Shown: positions 1 through 13,735, numbered from the stretch's first letter. The stretch is DNA of 64,000 bases from Dastarcus helophoroides (GCA_028583605.1 CM053331.1:31184177-31248176); one strand, 5' to 3'. The notes: a model not told the origin generated them from the sequence alone. Numbers and translations are program-made.

Positions 1-499
1 CGCTTAGATTTCGGTTGCCCTCACTCTGGTCAGGCAGGGTACGGAGACGAACGTGATGCGGAGAAGAGAAATTTTTGCCCCTTCCCCAATATGTCATCAA
101 GGAACGAAGTACCTTCGGCTTTCAAGCTCATATTTCTTTATCTAAGCACGGCGGATATATCATAACAATAATAAACAATATTAAAACATTTGTTCTACCA
201 GAATTTGAGAGTAAAATGAATTGTTTGGTATTTGTAGCTTACAACCATTTACTGAATATTTAGTGGTTTTTGTTTTGATATGTTTAGAAGAATTTATTTC
301 TCTCCTAATTAGCATTTTTAAATTAATCTTTGGAAAAATATAAATTGTTTAGGTAAATAAATGCTATGACAGATTTAAGCAAAAAAAAATTGGTTTTGTA
401 TCATTTAAATTGCAAATGTTATATTCTACTACCATCACTTGCAGTCGAAAATCGACCAATTATATCTGCAAAGAACGAAATTGTTTTTCACATAAATAA
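1..499. other. Mixed-composition island then AT-rich spacer
   Basis: The first ~170 bases are clearly richer in G+C and more complex than what follows, with CpG-containing words and no poly-T phrases. No reading frame there shows a recognisable motif. It could be the edge of a conserved non-coding element or of a transposon cut by the window boundary. From ~180 to 499 the sequence is plain AT-rich spacer in which I see no gene. Confidence 0.3.
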
Positions 500-3400
500 T
501 TAATAGGTATTTATATGCAGATATTTAATTCTTACCTTGACGATAGCAGAAAATGCGTGGAAAAATAAAAATGTCAGCTCTTTGAAAATTTCGAATTCTT
601 CAACAATTTTGGCTTTCTTCAAAATTTCGATAGACTTTTGAAAATCGACTTTTTTTTTTAAAATCTCAACTTTTTTCATAATTTCGACATCTTGAAAGTT
701 TGGACTGTTTTTCAAAATAATGAATTTTTTTGAGGAATATGATTTTTATGATAATTTCGACTTTCCCTTATTTAGTTTTAAAAATTTCGACCACGCACTA
801 AATATTTCAACTTTTCTTGAAAATTCCTAATTTTTGATACGTATTTTCAACTTTTTTTGGACATTTTAAAATTTCCACTTATTTCAAATTTTCATTTAAA
901 AAAAACAATATTTTGACTTAATTAGAAAATTTTAACTATTTCAAAATTTTCTCTTTTTTTAAAATAGTGCTATTTTTGGAACTTCCTAATTTTTAAAAAT
1001 TTCAACTTTTTCAGGAAATTTTTATTTTGTTGTAGATTTCGACTTTCCTTAAAAAATTCTGCTTTTTTTGACAATTTCGAAATTTTAAACAGGTGAACAA
1101 ACGAATAATTTTGACCAGGTCTAAATTTTCGAAAATTCGAATTGTTACAAAAATAGTCGAAATTATTAGAAAACCGAAGTTTAAAAAAATGACAACATTC
1201 CAAAAGGCACGAATTAAAAGAAACAAGGTAAACATTTTGTGGAAATTTAGAAAAAAGTTGTCTCAAAGTTGAATTTTTTGAAAAAAGTTGAATTTTGAGA
1301 GTAAAGTCGAAGTGCCAACAAAGAAGAATTTTAGGAGAAAATTCATAACTTCGAGAAAAGACTGTGCTTCCGTATCTTTGTAGAAAAGTATATGTTCATT
1401 TGAAAGGAATTAACAGGAAACAAAAATGGTAAAAGGAAGCATTTTTAAGTCACCCATTTCGAACTATGTGCTTTACGTGCTTAAAGAACTGAAAGAAGGA
1501 ATACGTGGCAAAGGATTTTTTTATAAGTTTGCAATTTGTTAGCCCAATTTCAAGCTTTTCTCTCAAAATATTGAATTTAAAGTTTAAACTATTCGAATTT
1601 TCCTAGAGATTTTGAAATTTCATGGAAAACGTCGACAAGAATATTAAAAATTTCAATTTAAAATCAAAGTTCCTTACATAATCTCATTTTTTTTTAATCT
1701 GTTGCTATTTTTCAAAAATTTCAGTTCAAATATAAAATCGTTTTTTTTTTCATAATTTAAGGTGCAATTCTAAACAGATCAGTTAGAATTTGTTTTAAAA
1801 TTTTGGCTATTTTTTCAAAGCTTCTAATTTAAATCTGAAATTGTTTTTTTGTTTGGAGTTGCAAGTCTAGAAAGAAAAATTAAACTTTTAACTTTTACTT
1901 TCCAGTCAAAATGAAAATAGCAAAAGAAAAACTAATTTTTTAAGTAAACTAATATTTCAGGTAAAAAAGTTGAAAAAAAATTGTTTGGAAAAATTCAAGC
2001 AACGTTTTTTTTTAATTTCAAAATTCCGTGAAAAATTTCTGACATAATTTTTTCCAGAATTTTGACTCAAATCTCAAATTCCGGATCTTAAATTCGAGTT
2101 TAAGAAAATATGGATACTAAATTCAAGCTTAAGAAAATAAATAAATAAAGATAAAAATGAATAAAAATTGACATTGATAAAATGGAAATTTTAGAAATCT
2201 TGAAATTTCGACTTTTTTTTCTAGAAATTTTATTTCCTAAATTTTAAGAAAATAATTTGAAATTTTCAATTTAAACTTTTTGACTTGTTTCAGAATTTAT
2301 TTAAACGAATCCTTTTTTAAGTTTGGGATTTTCACTCGTTTCTCGAAATTTTGTTTTTAAAAGAAAGTCTAAATAACATTTTTACATTTAAGTCGAAGTT
2401 TACCATTTTTCTTAATTTTGGTGAAACAGACTGGTCTTTGGTTATCTTCAAAAATTGAAATACAAAAATTGTCCCCTGAAACCAAGAAAGATTGAAAAAC
2501 ACAACAAAGGTTGCTCTAACGCGTTTCGACAGCCAAGCTATCATCTTCAAAGAGATACTAACTGAAACCAAGAAAGATTAAAAAAAACACAACAAAGGTT
2601 GCTCTAACGCGTTTCGGCAGCCAAGTTATCATTTTCAGAGAGATACTGAAGATCATATCTTGGCTGTCGAAACGCGTTAGAGCAATCTTTGTTGTATTTT
2701 TTATTCTTTCTTGGTTTCAGGGGACAATTTTTGTATTTCAATTTTTCTCAAACTCTCGACTTCACAACCTCAACATTTTGAACTTGTTTCTTGGAATTTC
2801 GATTTTAGCCTCAACATTTTGACTTTATCCTTCACATTTTATTTCTGAAGTCGAAAGTAAAAAATAGTTTCTATTTTTTTGAAAAAATTTAAAAAGTTTC
2901 CACACAAAATTCCGATTTTGAGAAAATTCGACTATCTTATTGAAATTTTAATTTCACTTTCACAAAATTTTGGTTGATAAGTTGAATAGTCGAATAGGTC
3001 TTAGAATATTAAAGTTGTTTACCGAAATTTCTACTTAAATAACGAAATTTCAATTGTAATGCCTAAAATTAAGAAAAAAATAGTAATTACTGGTGAAAAC
3101 TTGAAACTTTGTAGATTTCGAAAAAGTTTTCAATTATAAAAAATGTGATAGTTTTTGAATTATTTTATAAATTTTGATATTTCACTTTTTTCCAATTTTC
3201 AATTTTTAAACCCCAAAATTAAATCTTAAGCTTTCACCTTATTCTCAAATTCTGTACTTAATAAAAAAATAAATACTTTTTTGTAACTCTGAAATAACAA
3301 AATTAGAATTATGAGTTCTAAAAAAAGTCCACAACTCTTTAGGGACAAAATTTTGAATTTAAACTTGCGATTTTGTTAAAATAATTTAAAATTTGGATAA

Positions 3401-3900
3401 AATGAAAATAAATAGATACAAAGTCGAGAATGTTCAAAAAATCTTCTCGGAATTTAAAATAAAGGATCGATATACAAAAAAAAAATGGGCAATTAAGACT
3501 CAATTTCACAAATAAAGGAAAAGAGAAGACCCTTTCAGGAAAATTAAGAAAAGAAAAATAAAAGTTAAATGCCTAAATACAAAAATAAAAAAAAACGAAA
3601 TTTTGAGATAAAATCGATATTTATGAGTTACATCATACTAGGAAAGTCTACCGCACGGCCCTGAAGTCGAATTGGAAAAAGTGAAATTTCGATAAACAAA
3701 TAAAAAATTTCCGAAGAAAATATTTTTCGAGAAACTTTTTTTTTTTTTAAATTTCAACAATCCAAATATCAAAAAAAAGTTGAAATTTTCAAAAATTATT
3801 TGTCAATTCTGTTTTAATTGTTTATCAAAGCTTGACAAAAAAATACTAATTTAAGAAACAGGTCAAAATCTCCACTTGCAAGTTTACTAACAAATATGAA
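500..3900. repeat. Degenerate low-complexity phrase repeat (T-rich on +)
   Basis: Imprecise reiteration of ~20-25-base phrases such as TTTCGACTTTTT followed by AAAATTT. The + strand is mostly T-rich, with patches that switch to the A-rich orientation (for example ~1080-1370 and ~3370-3770). Short open frames here translate into Phe/Lys/Asn-rich nonsense, so they are not genes. A Penelope-like fragment interrupts it at 2420-2746. Confidence 0.6.
2420..2746. mobile_element. Penelope-like element fragment, inverted, hammerhead family 1
   Basis: Two minus-oriented copies of the hammerhead-bearing 3' segment (2420-2572 and 2561-2642) are followed by one plus-oriented copy (2645-2746). The outer ends carry the family's 3' terminal words (GTGAAACAGACTGGTC on the left, GGTTTCAGGGGACAA on the right), so the 3' ends face outward. 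The plus copy keeps CTGAAGA and GAAACGCGTT but has a weakened helix II. The first minus copy has TTGAAGA and the second CTGAAAA, both expected to be inactive. The duplicated left arm is unusual within the family. Confidence 0.75.
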
Positions 3901-4043
3901 TACTAAACCAACTGCTATCAGCTACATACATACTTCCTTAAGGTATCCAAATGGATCGAATTACACAGTATTATATATCAGTAAAGTGACGATATGAAAG
4001 ATTGCGAATACGAACGACGTAAACCGAACTTCTTACTCAAATA

Positions 4044-5655
4044 TTGTCCGAAACCCCTTCCGTCTCTGTTCACCTAATCAACTACAATAGGCCATTTAAA
4101 TCCGAGAGCCGTATCGTACTTAGGGATTTACCAGACCTCTGCCTTAAGAAGTGTACTCCAGAGTTGACTCCTGTCCTAAGCAAATTGTTTACACTCTCTT
4201 GCAACAAAGGTGTATTCCCTAATATTTGGAAATCTGCTAGTGTGCAGCCTGTCCCCAAAAAGGGAAAAAGGGATCTGCCTAACAACTATCGCCTTATATC
4301 TATGTTGCCTGTTATATCTACAGTGATGGAGAAGGTTATCAACATCGAGATTATCAATTATCTGGAGAAGAATAGAATCATCTCGGACAGGCATACGGTT
4401 TCAGACAACAACGTTTAACTGGCAATCTACTGGCATATGCTACTCAAATCTGTTACTTAGCTATGGAGAAACACGTTGACGTTAGGATTGTGGCATTGGA
4501 TATCTCGAAGCTTTTGATAGAGTCTGTCACCAATCTCTTTTCGCCAAATTGACACCTTATGGTCTTCCTCCTGGACTCTGTCATTTGATATCCAATTTTC
4601 TCGCTAAAAGACCTCTTCAGGTCGTCGTCGATGACATGTCATCTGAGACATTTTCGATAATTGCAGGGGTGCCTCAGGGGTCTGTCCTGTTTACTACTCT
4701 GTTTCCGTTACATATAAACAATCTCTTAGCTTTAATTTCCAATCGTGTATACAGCTACTAGGCAGATGATAGTAGCATGGTGTCATCTTTTTTCTCCGAC
4801 AAACCATTATTCGTCGCTCAGATCGACTAAGGGAAGAGCAGATACAGATGTTTAATAGGGATCTTAAAATCATTCTGAAATAGGGTAAGAAAAATCTGGT
4901 CGACTTCAACCTTGCAAAAACTCAGGCGGCGGTTTTCTCTAACAAAACATCAAGGATAATGTAACAAATATACTAATGGATGGTAAAATCCTCCCGATGG
5001 GATCTAATCTGTCTATCCTAGGAGTGAATGCGAGCAGTAACTTCTCTTGGGACGGTCATGTGCGAGTTATTGCCAAATCCGCCTCACAGAAACTAGACTT
5101 TCTTTTTAGAGCTAAAAGGTACTTCAAACCTTATCAGCTACTCACACTATACAAAGCTCAATTAAGCCAACACTAAAATACTGTTCTTATGTTTGCAGTC
5201 CAGCCCAAAGCACACTTTAGCTCTTTTGGATTTAATTCAGAGAGGAGCGATTCGCCTAATTAATGACGAGAGTTTAACCGATTTTCTTAAATCACCAAAG
5301 CACTAGAGCACAGGCGGATGGTTGATGACTTATCTCTTTTCTACAAGTACTATAATGGAAGCTGTTGGCGGGAACTAATAGGAGGACAAGATTCTAGAAG
5401 CATACAAGACAGTCAGAGGCAGCAAATTTCTGTACGGTCCAGCTTGACACAATGAGGACTTCTGCCTACGGAGACTCTTTTTTCTATAGAACCTCCAAGC
5501 TATGAAACTCGTTATCGAAAGGAATTTTCTCCAAAAATTACAACCTGTCCTTGTTTGAGAAAGCGGTTCATCTATCCTTGTTTCCGCATCCTACTCGCAG
5601 TGCTTTAAAGGTATAATGGAGTTACTCTTGTCGAGTGTAATAAACAAAAAAAAAC
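4044..5655 (+). pseudogene. CR1/Jockey-like LINE remnant: reverse transcriptase to 3' end
   Basis: A decayed non-LTR retrotransposon, homologous throughout to the minus-strand copy at 45.05-47.6 kb. The fingers/palm part lies at ~4140-4400 (VQPVPKKGKRDLPNNYRLIS, then EKVINIEIINYLEKNRIIS). It continues out of frame through an FRQQR-like segment, a damaged VALDISK motif (~4490) and GVPQGSV (~4670). The catalytic Y-ADD box at ~4755 is split by a stop codon (Tyr, stop, Ala-Asp-Asp). The LINE C-terminal region follows to ~5610, with several frameshifts, and then an A-rich tail at ~5645-5660. Homology to the other copy is clear from ~4120; the 5' boundary near 4044 is uncertain. It encodes no functional protein. 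Confidence 0.85.
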
Positions 5656-5659
5656 AAAA

Positions 5660-7489
5660 ATCTTAAAGTCGACAAACAAAAGCAAAAATAAACAAATACT
5701 ACATCGTATACAAATATAAAAAAATATAAAAATTTAGGAATATTAATTTTAATTTACATATTATGAAATTTTCGTTTTTTATATTACAAGTTAAAAATTA
5801 AAAAAAAAACCACTGTTATATCATCGTTTAAAGTTTTCACTTCTGTCTGCGGTCCCCATTTTTTTCTTCATAAACGCAACAACCCTTCCGATAATTAGGT
5901 ATTGGTCTACGAAAAATAGTCACTTGAGTGATTAATCCTGTAATTATAAAATGCCTATCCTGAGAAATTAAATGTTTGAGTTATTTTGAAAAATTCCACC
6001 ATACTTCTAGGATCAGATCTCAAAGGAAGTAGTTTTGCTATCCAAAGATGTTTGTCGCATTATCGCTTAAATTATAGAAAGCGTAATAATTCTCTATTTT
6101 AGATATAAGTTTACAAAAGTGTGGCATGTGTTAATTAAATGTTAAGCTTCCCTTAAAAAGTTGCAGCTTGGAATACTGCATCTGGGTAATTAGAATTCGC
6201 TAATTTCTCGTTTATTAATCCAGGATCCGACATACTAAAGGTAATGTAATGCAGTAATAACACATTAACGTAGAATTGTGTGTGTAAAGCTGTATAAACA
6301 CAAATATATTGTAAATCTTTAGTTTATATTGTTTTGCACCCCTGACTGCTATAATAGATTCTTACTTGTGCAAATGAAAGCTTTTAACAGGAAATGGATA
6401 ATAATATTAGTTGAGGAAAACATTAGTCGCTTTGTGCGATGTAATTATATTTGGGCGCGTTGCTATCTATTATATTGGCAAACTACTCCTACTACTAACT
6501 AGTTGGGAGCTTGTAAACTTTCTTGAGATTATAATATTAAATAAGGATCCCCTTAGAGAACTCATTAATAACATTGATATTGCAGTAAACCTTATTTTAC
6601 TAATATACACAAATTACCATTATAATTTATATCTTAAAACATTATAACTAATTTTTGAACTTAATAAAATATTAATTCCTGAATTCTAGATGGACAAAAT
6701 CGCAAATAACAACTATTTAAAAAATTAGTTAGAGACATAAATACTCAAGAAATTTAAATCACATTGTAACTAACTTCCGACTGTTTCTTATGAGCTGTGC
6801 AACCCATAACACAAGAAAATGACCTCAATAATAATTGTTTTTATGATCTTAGTTACATCGTATATAACCTGGATGTTATCCTCAGCAATAATTGCTTCAA
6901 TTAGCATATAGCAAAAATATTTTTTTTAAATAGAGTCGAAAGTCTAAAATCACTAAATGGGATTTAGATCTCTTGATTAATCATATATTAAAAAAGCGGT
7001 AACAGGTCAATTACTTTTAATGACAATACTTGCTTAAAAGACAATTATTGGAATCACATACTAAAATATGCAGTCAATAATAATCAAGTGCATAATAATT
7101 TTCATTATTATTCAAACTTTTCATTCACTTCTTAATAATATTACTCATGGTGCGGTCAATTAGTCTCCTAAACTTACCTTGAATTAAAGCCTCGCTTGAA
7201 AACCAATGTTCTAAAATGTTTGTCATCTTTAACTTTCAAGATAACCTCTTGACGGGTCTTGTAGGTGACACCAAAAGAGATATTAAATGTTCAAGCTTGG
7301 ATTTGCACATCCAACATTCGCTCCAGATTTCTTATATCTCGGGGCATTTCATAACTATAAAACTCGGTAGGGTGGTGCATTTATGCAGGCATAAATAAAA
7401 TTGGATTACGAACCTTCAAGGCTAACGAGATGGTCGTGATATTTATTAATCTTTCCAAAAGCTTAAATGCAAAAGCACTCTCTTCCTTA
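5660..7489. other. AT-rich intergenic stretch without recognisable genes
   Basis: Ordinary AT-rich sequence, less repetitive than the poly-T phrase domains. Open frames of 60-80 codons near 6411-6647 and 7216-7398 have no family motif, no coding-like composition and no splice context I can support. I see no transposon termini. Confidence 0.4.
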
Positions 7490-7930
7490 ACCGGCAATAT
7501 ATTTCTGTACAACTCCATTAAAACTTATATTTAATATCAGCGCATAGCTTTGGGGCACTGATAAAATTTTAATTCCGGCGGAGATTTTAAAAGGAAAAAT
7601 TTAGCGGCGAACTTGCTGACACAGCAGCGATTCGGCGTTTTAAGAAAGCGTCCGGAAAATTGAAAAGCTTTATTTGCAGCGAGCCGCTCCTCCGCTGATA
7701 GATGTTGATTAGGCCTTGTTGCCGTCAGAGGCAACATCAAAGGTCTACAATGTAAACATTTTTTCAGAAAAAAGAACGTAAAATTAATGTATATCAAAAA
7801 CAGGTGTAGTTTTTGCCAGAAGTTATGACAAAGCTTTTGTAAATTAAAATTCGCGAGTCGAATGGCTGGAAGCTATCACTTTGGAGCGCTAGAGCAACGT
7901 TTTATAGGAAATTAGTTTTTAGGTATCGAC
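7490..7930. other. Complex, G+C-richer island; candidate conserved non-coding element
   Basis: About 300-400 bases of balanced composition inside AT-rich DNA, without poly-T phrases, including CpG-containing words and a small hairpin (GTTGCC, four-base loop, GAGGCAAC, ~7720-7736). An 86-codon minus-strand frame spans 7537-7797 but resembles no family I know and starts in AT-rich sequence. Constrained composition suggests an enhancer-type element or an unrecognised exon; which one cannot be decided from sequence alone. Confidence 0.3.
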
Positions 7931-8729
7931 GAAATCTTCCATCATCCGGGAGAGACAGCCACTTCTTAAAGTATAAGCTACAAAGAACGAAGATGGCATG
8001 AGCGCACTTTAATATTTTAAAGTAAAATGAACTTCCTATTACATACAAAATTGTGTATATTAAATATAATATTGGGAAATCTCTCTGGTATAATACTTTC
8101 CTAGGTGCACTCTTATCTAAAATTCGGCAACAGAAGGATGTAAACTAATTGCTTGGATAACGTCAAAAACAACAACATTTAAAAAATTTAAATTTTAATT
8201 TTTTATTTGCTAGTTTACCTTCATTTCTTGGCTAAAAATTCCAAGAATAATCAATATCTTTTATCCAATTTAATCACATTTTTTCCCATAGAAGGTGTGA
8301 TGATTCCAAATCTTTAGTTGATCATTAAAGTGACAGCTGATTAACTATAGGAACTTACCATTTCAAGTTTTTATAATTCTTATCTTAAATAATTTTTGAG
8401 ATTAGTCAAACGCGAAATACAAAAAATAAAACAAGAGGTATGGAAAAACCATTAAAAGGGATAATATACATAAGTGTCAACTAAATTTGCGTATCAACCT
8501 TTTATTAAATTAAATCTATTTTCAGCAAACAATAACGAAACACCTAATATTAAAGTGTAATTTAATTTATAAAAGTAACACCCAGATTTCTTGTAAATAA
8601 AGTTTACTTACGTTAATAAATTCTTTCAGAAAGACAATATCAGTATATAGATCTAAGGCCTCACATTCACATGGTGTCTTCCTTCCTAAATAAACGATTA
8701 TATCAACATAGAATTGAATCATAGAGAAT
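7931..8729. other. AT-rich spacer, nothing recognised
   Basis: No open frame of note, no terminal repeats and no dispersed family that I could match elsewhere in the window. It ends at the TA dinucleotide abutting the mariner remnant. Confidence 0.4.
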
Positions 8730-8731
8730 TA

Positions 8732-9053
8732 CAAGGGTAAATCAAATATGAACCGGAATTTCTATCATGTCGCCATGTTGGGAGTGTGCGCATACTCTTA
8801 GACATGTTAGGTGGGGATATCACATGACTTCCTTCACTTAAGCGAATTCCGTTCTTGCCCTTCGTCAGTTGTAAATACACTGAGTGAGCAAGAGGTTCAT
8901 CCGCACGTTGCGCAGCGCCTTGTTATTAAATTTCTTACCGTTGAAGGTGTAAAACTCGCCGAAATTTTTCGTAGACTAGAAGCAGAGTGTGAGAATACTT
9001 GTTTAAAGAAAACTTTAGGTATAAATGACACAAAAAATTCTAAAAAAAGTTAA
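8732..9053 (+). pseudogene. mariner-type transposase remnant (5' end and HTH domain)
   Basis: After a TA dinucleotide (8730-8731), a terminal-repeat-like CAAGGGTAAATC begins, followed by a leader shared with the copy at 22.8 kb. The frame reads SEQEVHPHVAQRLVIKFLTV then GVKLAEIFRRLEAE, the N-terminal helix-turn-helix (HTH_48 type) of mariner transposases that use the GVK-A-EI-R-LE pattern. The expected start codon is ACTG instead of an ATG context, so the true start appears lost. Frame and homology fail after ~9025, where T-rich repeat takes over; the catalytic DD(34)D region and 3' terminal repeat are absent. Homology is to mobile-element transposases, not a host gene. Confidence 0.75.
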
Positions 9054-11182
9054 TTATATTAAAAAATTTCAACTATTTTAAATTTTAATATTTCTTGAGA
9101 ATTCGTCTGTTTTTCAAAATTTTTATTTTTTTGCAAATTTACAATTTTTTGAGAATTTTGTTTTTTAAAAAATTTTGAATTCTTTTGATAATTTTGATTT
9201 CTTAAATTTTTGTCTCTTTGCTTTTATAAAAGTTTGTCATTTTTACAAAATCAACTCTTACTTTTTTGAAAAGTTCGAGGTTTTCTAAAAATTTCGAAAT
9301 GTTAATTCCTTTTTCAAAATTGTCTTTTTTAAAAAATTTGACATTTTTAAAATCTCTTTATTTTTTTAAAATTCCATAATTTGTAATTTTCTAAACATTT
9401 TGCTTATGGATCAACATTTTTTTGGAAAAGTTCGACGATTTTGAAAATTCAGAATATTTCATATCTCAATATATTTTTAAAATTTCACCCATTTTTAAAA
9501 TTTTAAGCTATTTCTTAAAATTTCGATTTTTTTTAAATCCTTACTTTTTCACCATTGCATTTTTTTAAAATTAAATTAGACACCAAGTTTGACTTCTTTG
9601 AAAATTTCCTTTTTTTTTTATAAAAAATTTGAAATTTTCTTGAAACGTATCTTTGAAATTTTCCAGTTGTCTTGAAAAGATTAATTTTTTTTTAAACATT
9701 TCAATATTTTTCCATTTTGAACATTATTTTAAAATTTTGTTTGTTTTGAAATTTTGGCTATTTTTCAAAGTTTTAATCTTTTTCGAAAATTTTTATTTTG
9801 GTCAAAATTACAGTTTATCTTCAAATGAAATTAGTACGACTTCAAAAACTTCGCCTTTTTTAAAAATTTGATTTTTTAAAATCTTTTTCAAAATTTTTTC
9901 TTTAAGTTTTTTACTAGTTTTTTCAGAATTTTCATATTTTTGAAAAACTTTTTATTGGAGATTTTAATTTTATTTCTAATTAGTGCGCCTCCAAAAATTT
10001 TTTAAATTCGATATTTTGTCAAAAGTTCGCCTTTTTTTTTAAATTCCTTTTACAAAGTTTAGCATTATTACAAAATTTTGCCTGATTTTTTTTAAAAAAG
10101 TTTTATCAAAATTTCGATTTTAATTTTTTATGAAAATTTCAACATTTTTCAAAGTTTGGACTTTTTTTTAAATTTCCGAAGTTCTTCAAAATTTCATCTT
10201 TTTCAAAATTTCGGCCATTTTAAAAATTTTGACATTTTTAAAATTCTTTTATTTTTCAATATTCCTAATATTTGCATTAAATCAAATTTTCTTTTTATAA
10301 ATGTTACTTTTTTCCCAAATTTGACCTTTTCCTACAGATACAGCATTCAATCTTGAATTTTTAAAATTTTGAGTTTAACTTCTAAATGTAGATCTGTAAT
10401 CTCAAAATACTTATTTTAAATATGTTAATCTTCAGACGTAATTTTCGTTTCAAGAAACGTAGATTTTGAGTTTACTAAAAAAATTTGGAGGAAAAAATAA
10501 ATAAAGAAATACAGACTTAAATTCGGAAGAAAAATAATTGTTATTTCATAACATATCATTACGCAATCAATTTAAAAAAATATCTATTAGAAACTTCGAG
10601 TTTAAAGGCGAATTTTTGAGTTTTTGCTTAAAATTTGGACTTTTATTTAGAAATGTCAACTTTATTCTCGAATTCCCAATGTTAAAATCAAAATTTCGAC
10701 TTAATCCTAAACTTCGACTTTAATCTAGAAATTTCGATAAAAAATAGTCGAAATTTTTGCTATTAAAAATTGAAAAAACTGAACACATTCTGCTGCCATC
10801 TGTCAATATTGTATGCCTAACATAGTTTTCGTGTATACTTACAGTTGAAATTTTGAGAATAAAGTCGAAATTTGGATTTTAATCCCGGAATTTCTAGAAA
10901 AAAGTCGAAATTTTTAGAAAAATGTCGATATTTTGAGATTATAGGCAAAATTTCAAGAAAAAAATGTCATTTTTGTGTTAAAAATTTAGGAGTCTTATTG
11001 CTTTCGAGTTCAACATTAGTTTTTGGTCAAATCAAATTTTATGCATTTATGTAACATTCCATGTTCTTTCAAATAAGGATAGAAGCATTTCATTAAAATC
11101 ATCAAGAAAACATTTTCACCAGAAGAGTTGCTTTAGTTACTCTTAACTGCCTCGTAGAAATGTAAAAGGAGTCTAAGAACCA
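9054..11182. repeat. Degenerate T-rich phrase repeat domain
   Basis: Long strand-biased run of phrases such as TTTTTGAAAATTTCGAC, T-rich on + to ~10350. Around 10440-11060 phrases of mixed orientation appear (AAAGTCGAAATTT). Low-complexity frames at 9653, 10156, 10538 and 10872 are by-products of this composition. The last ~130 bases are more complex but featureless. Confidence 0.6.
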
Positions 11183-11240
11183 GTGGCGTGCTCTTCATGG
11201 AAGCTAGGTAAGGGCCTCCGCCTACAAAATGAAAATGTCC
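11183..11240 (+). mobile_element. hAT-like terminal inverted repeat end
   Basis: CAGTGGCGTGCTC followed by a short G+C-rich subterminal stretch is typical of hAT-superfamily ends, and resembles the CAGTGGCGG end at 61653 and CAGTGGCGTG at 25112. I find no partner terminus or transposase nearby, so it is probably a solo or truncated end. Confidence 0.4.
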
Positions 11241-13735
11241 ATATTTGCTTCACTTTAAAATCTCTTTTTCACACACATTTTTTTTGAAAGGTCTGACGTT
11301 TTCCATTTCAACTTATTATTGAAAATTTTCTCTCCTTTGAAATATTTAGACATTCCAAAATTTAACCGTTTTCTTAAAATATCAACCTTTTTTTCCTTGA
11401 AATTTTAACCTTTCTGAAATTCTTAGCATTTTTAAACTTTCGATTTTTTAAAATAAAATCTCATTTTTGTTTTTTTTTAATTCAACTTTAATTAGTAGTT
11501 TAGCTTCGACATTTCAAAAATAATTCATTTCTCAAAACTACAATTAATTGTATTGAAAATTTTGATCTATTTAAAAAGAAACTTTCAAAAAGATTTTACA
11601 GAAAGTTATACTTTTGAAAATTGTGATTTTAGGCAAATTTTTTTATTTTTGTTCAAATATTTTGGTTTTTTTTAAATTTTTATAATTTTATTTCTCAAAA
11701 TTTATAGAGACATTTTGACTTTTTTGAAAATTTTGACTTGTTTTTGAAAATATTCGATCTCTGCTGAATATTTGAAGTTCTTTTGAAAAGTTCGGCTTTT
11801 TTAAAGATTTTGACCATTTCTCAAGAAACTACGAGAGTACCTTTTTTGATAACAAATATTTTGAAAATTGTCAGCTCTTTTAAAAATTTCAATCTTTTCA
11901 CAAATTCAGATTAATAAAATTGACACTTTGCACAAGATTTAGGTGTTTTCCTGAAATGCTGTCTGATAATTTGAATTTTTTTTGAAAAATTTAATTTCTT
12001 TGGAAATTTTGACAATTTTTTTAAAAAATTACAAAAATACCTCTTTTTAAATTTTGAATATTCTGAAAATTTTGATTTTCCTAAAATTTTCGACCTTTTT
12101 GCAAATTCATGTAACAAAATTGACATTATTTTCAAAATTTAGTCCTTTCCTTAAAATTGTGACTGAAAATGTGTACCCGATTCAAAATATATACTTTTTT
12201 TATTCTTCGACTTTTTCTCCAAATTCGACTTTGTGTGAATTAAAACTTTTTTATAAAAAATTACTTTTTACTAAAAATTTGAACCATTTATTTAAAAAAT
12301 TTGGCTTCAGTCAACGTTTTCTTAAAAATATAAAAAGTACATGTTTTTGAAAACATTTTACCGAAAATCTCGACTTTCTTTAAAATTAAGACAAAAAATT
12401 GTAATAACCAAAATTTCCGTTTCTTTTTAAAACTCTGACCAAAAATTTTTGCGCAAATTTAATTTGTTTAAAATATTTTGACTTTTTTTTTAAAAATTTT
12501 GTTAGAAGTTTTTACTTATGTTCAAAATTTCGACTTTTTTAAAAATTTGATTTTTCGAAAATCTGGTTTTTTCACAACGTTGAGACTACTTTTGAAACAT
12601 GTTTAAGTTTTTCTAAAATTCAACTTTTTCTGGAATTTTCACTTATTTCTAAAAATATTGACACATCTTAATTTTTTTTTGTAAATTAGGTCTTTTTTCG
12701 AAAAATTAGACGTTGTCAAAAATTTGACCATTTCTCCAAATGTCAATTTTCTTTCCAAATTGTTCCTGAAATTTAGATTTCTTAGCAATTTTAAAATTTT
12801 TTGAAAACTTCCTTGTTGACTTTTTTAAATACGACTTGTTTAAATTTTGATTTATAACCGAAAATTAAGTCTTTTTTGAAAATTTAGACATTTTAACATA
12901 TTAGCATTTCAAAATTTTCTTTTTTCAAAATTTTGACTTTTTCTCACAATGTCGGCGGTTTTGATTTGGAAATTCCGATTTTATTTAAATTTTTGACCTC
13001 ATTAAAAATTTCTCAAAATATTTAGTTATAAAAAATTTATTTTCCTACAAATTTGACTATTTTCTAAAAAAAAGTCAATTTTTTCGAGATTTTAACATTT
13101 TGTGGAGATTTCAACTTTTTTCAAATATTGACTGAAAAATATATACCTTTTTAAAAATTTGGACCCTTTTTAAATAATTCGGATTTTTCAAAATTTTAAC
13201 TTTTCTCAAAATTTCCACTTTTAAAAAATGACACTTTTTTAAAAATTTGGACTTTTCAGCATGTTACCTTGAAACTGTCGACGTTTTGTCGAGTTATTTT
13301 AATATTTTGAATTTTTTCAAATATGTTGACTTTCAACTTTTTTTTTTACAAATTGTGACTCTCAGAAACTGGAATTTTAAAAAATTTCGGCTTTTTCGAA
13401 AAATAAATTTACATTTTCCTAAAATTTAGATATGCTGTAAATGTTGAAATTTTAAAGAAAATTTCAAAGAAAAATCTTACCCAAGTTACACTTTGTGACT
13501 AAACTGATTTTTGTAATTTTTTAGCATAAACTTTGAGTATAATCTTAATGTTTTTGTTATCTTTTAATAAAGGATTTTAACTGTAAAAATTTTGAGTAGA
13601 GATCCTTTAAAGAGAAAAATTAAAAAATTACATTAATAGATAAACCAAATTGAACATTAAAGAAATAATATTTAAAGTTTAACTTAAAATTATCTGGATT
13701 TTTTAAAAATAAATTTGAATTTAGACCAAATGAAA
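11241..13735. repeat. Degenerate T-rich phrase repeat with an internal ~200-bp duplication
   Basis: Same phrase repeat as 9.05 kb. A higher-order duplication is visible: ~11832-11975 aligns to ~12033-12170 (period ~201), sharing the order of TACCT, TTTTGAAAATT, ACAAATTCA, AAAATTGACA and TTTCCTGAAAT/TTCCTTAAAAT blocks. This shows that the domain grows by tandem duplication followed by point decay. Confidence 0.6.

Noticed and set aside
2332..2571. A protein family suggested by recurring peptides such as LKMIAWLSKRVRATFVVFFNLSWFQGT (positions 2332, 29576, 35509, 61016)
   Set aside because: The recurrence comes from the DNA-level hammerhead and tail of the Penelope-like family read in one frame. 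It lies in the 3' UTR region, is present on both orientations, and has no conserved start or flanking coding sequence.
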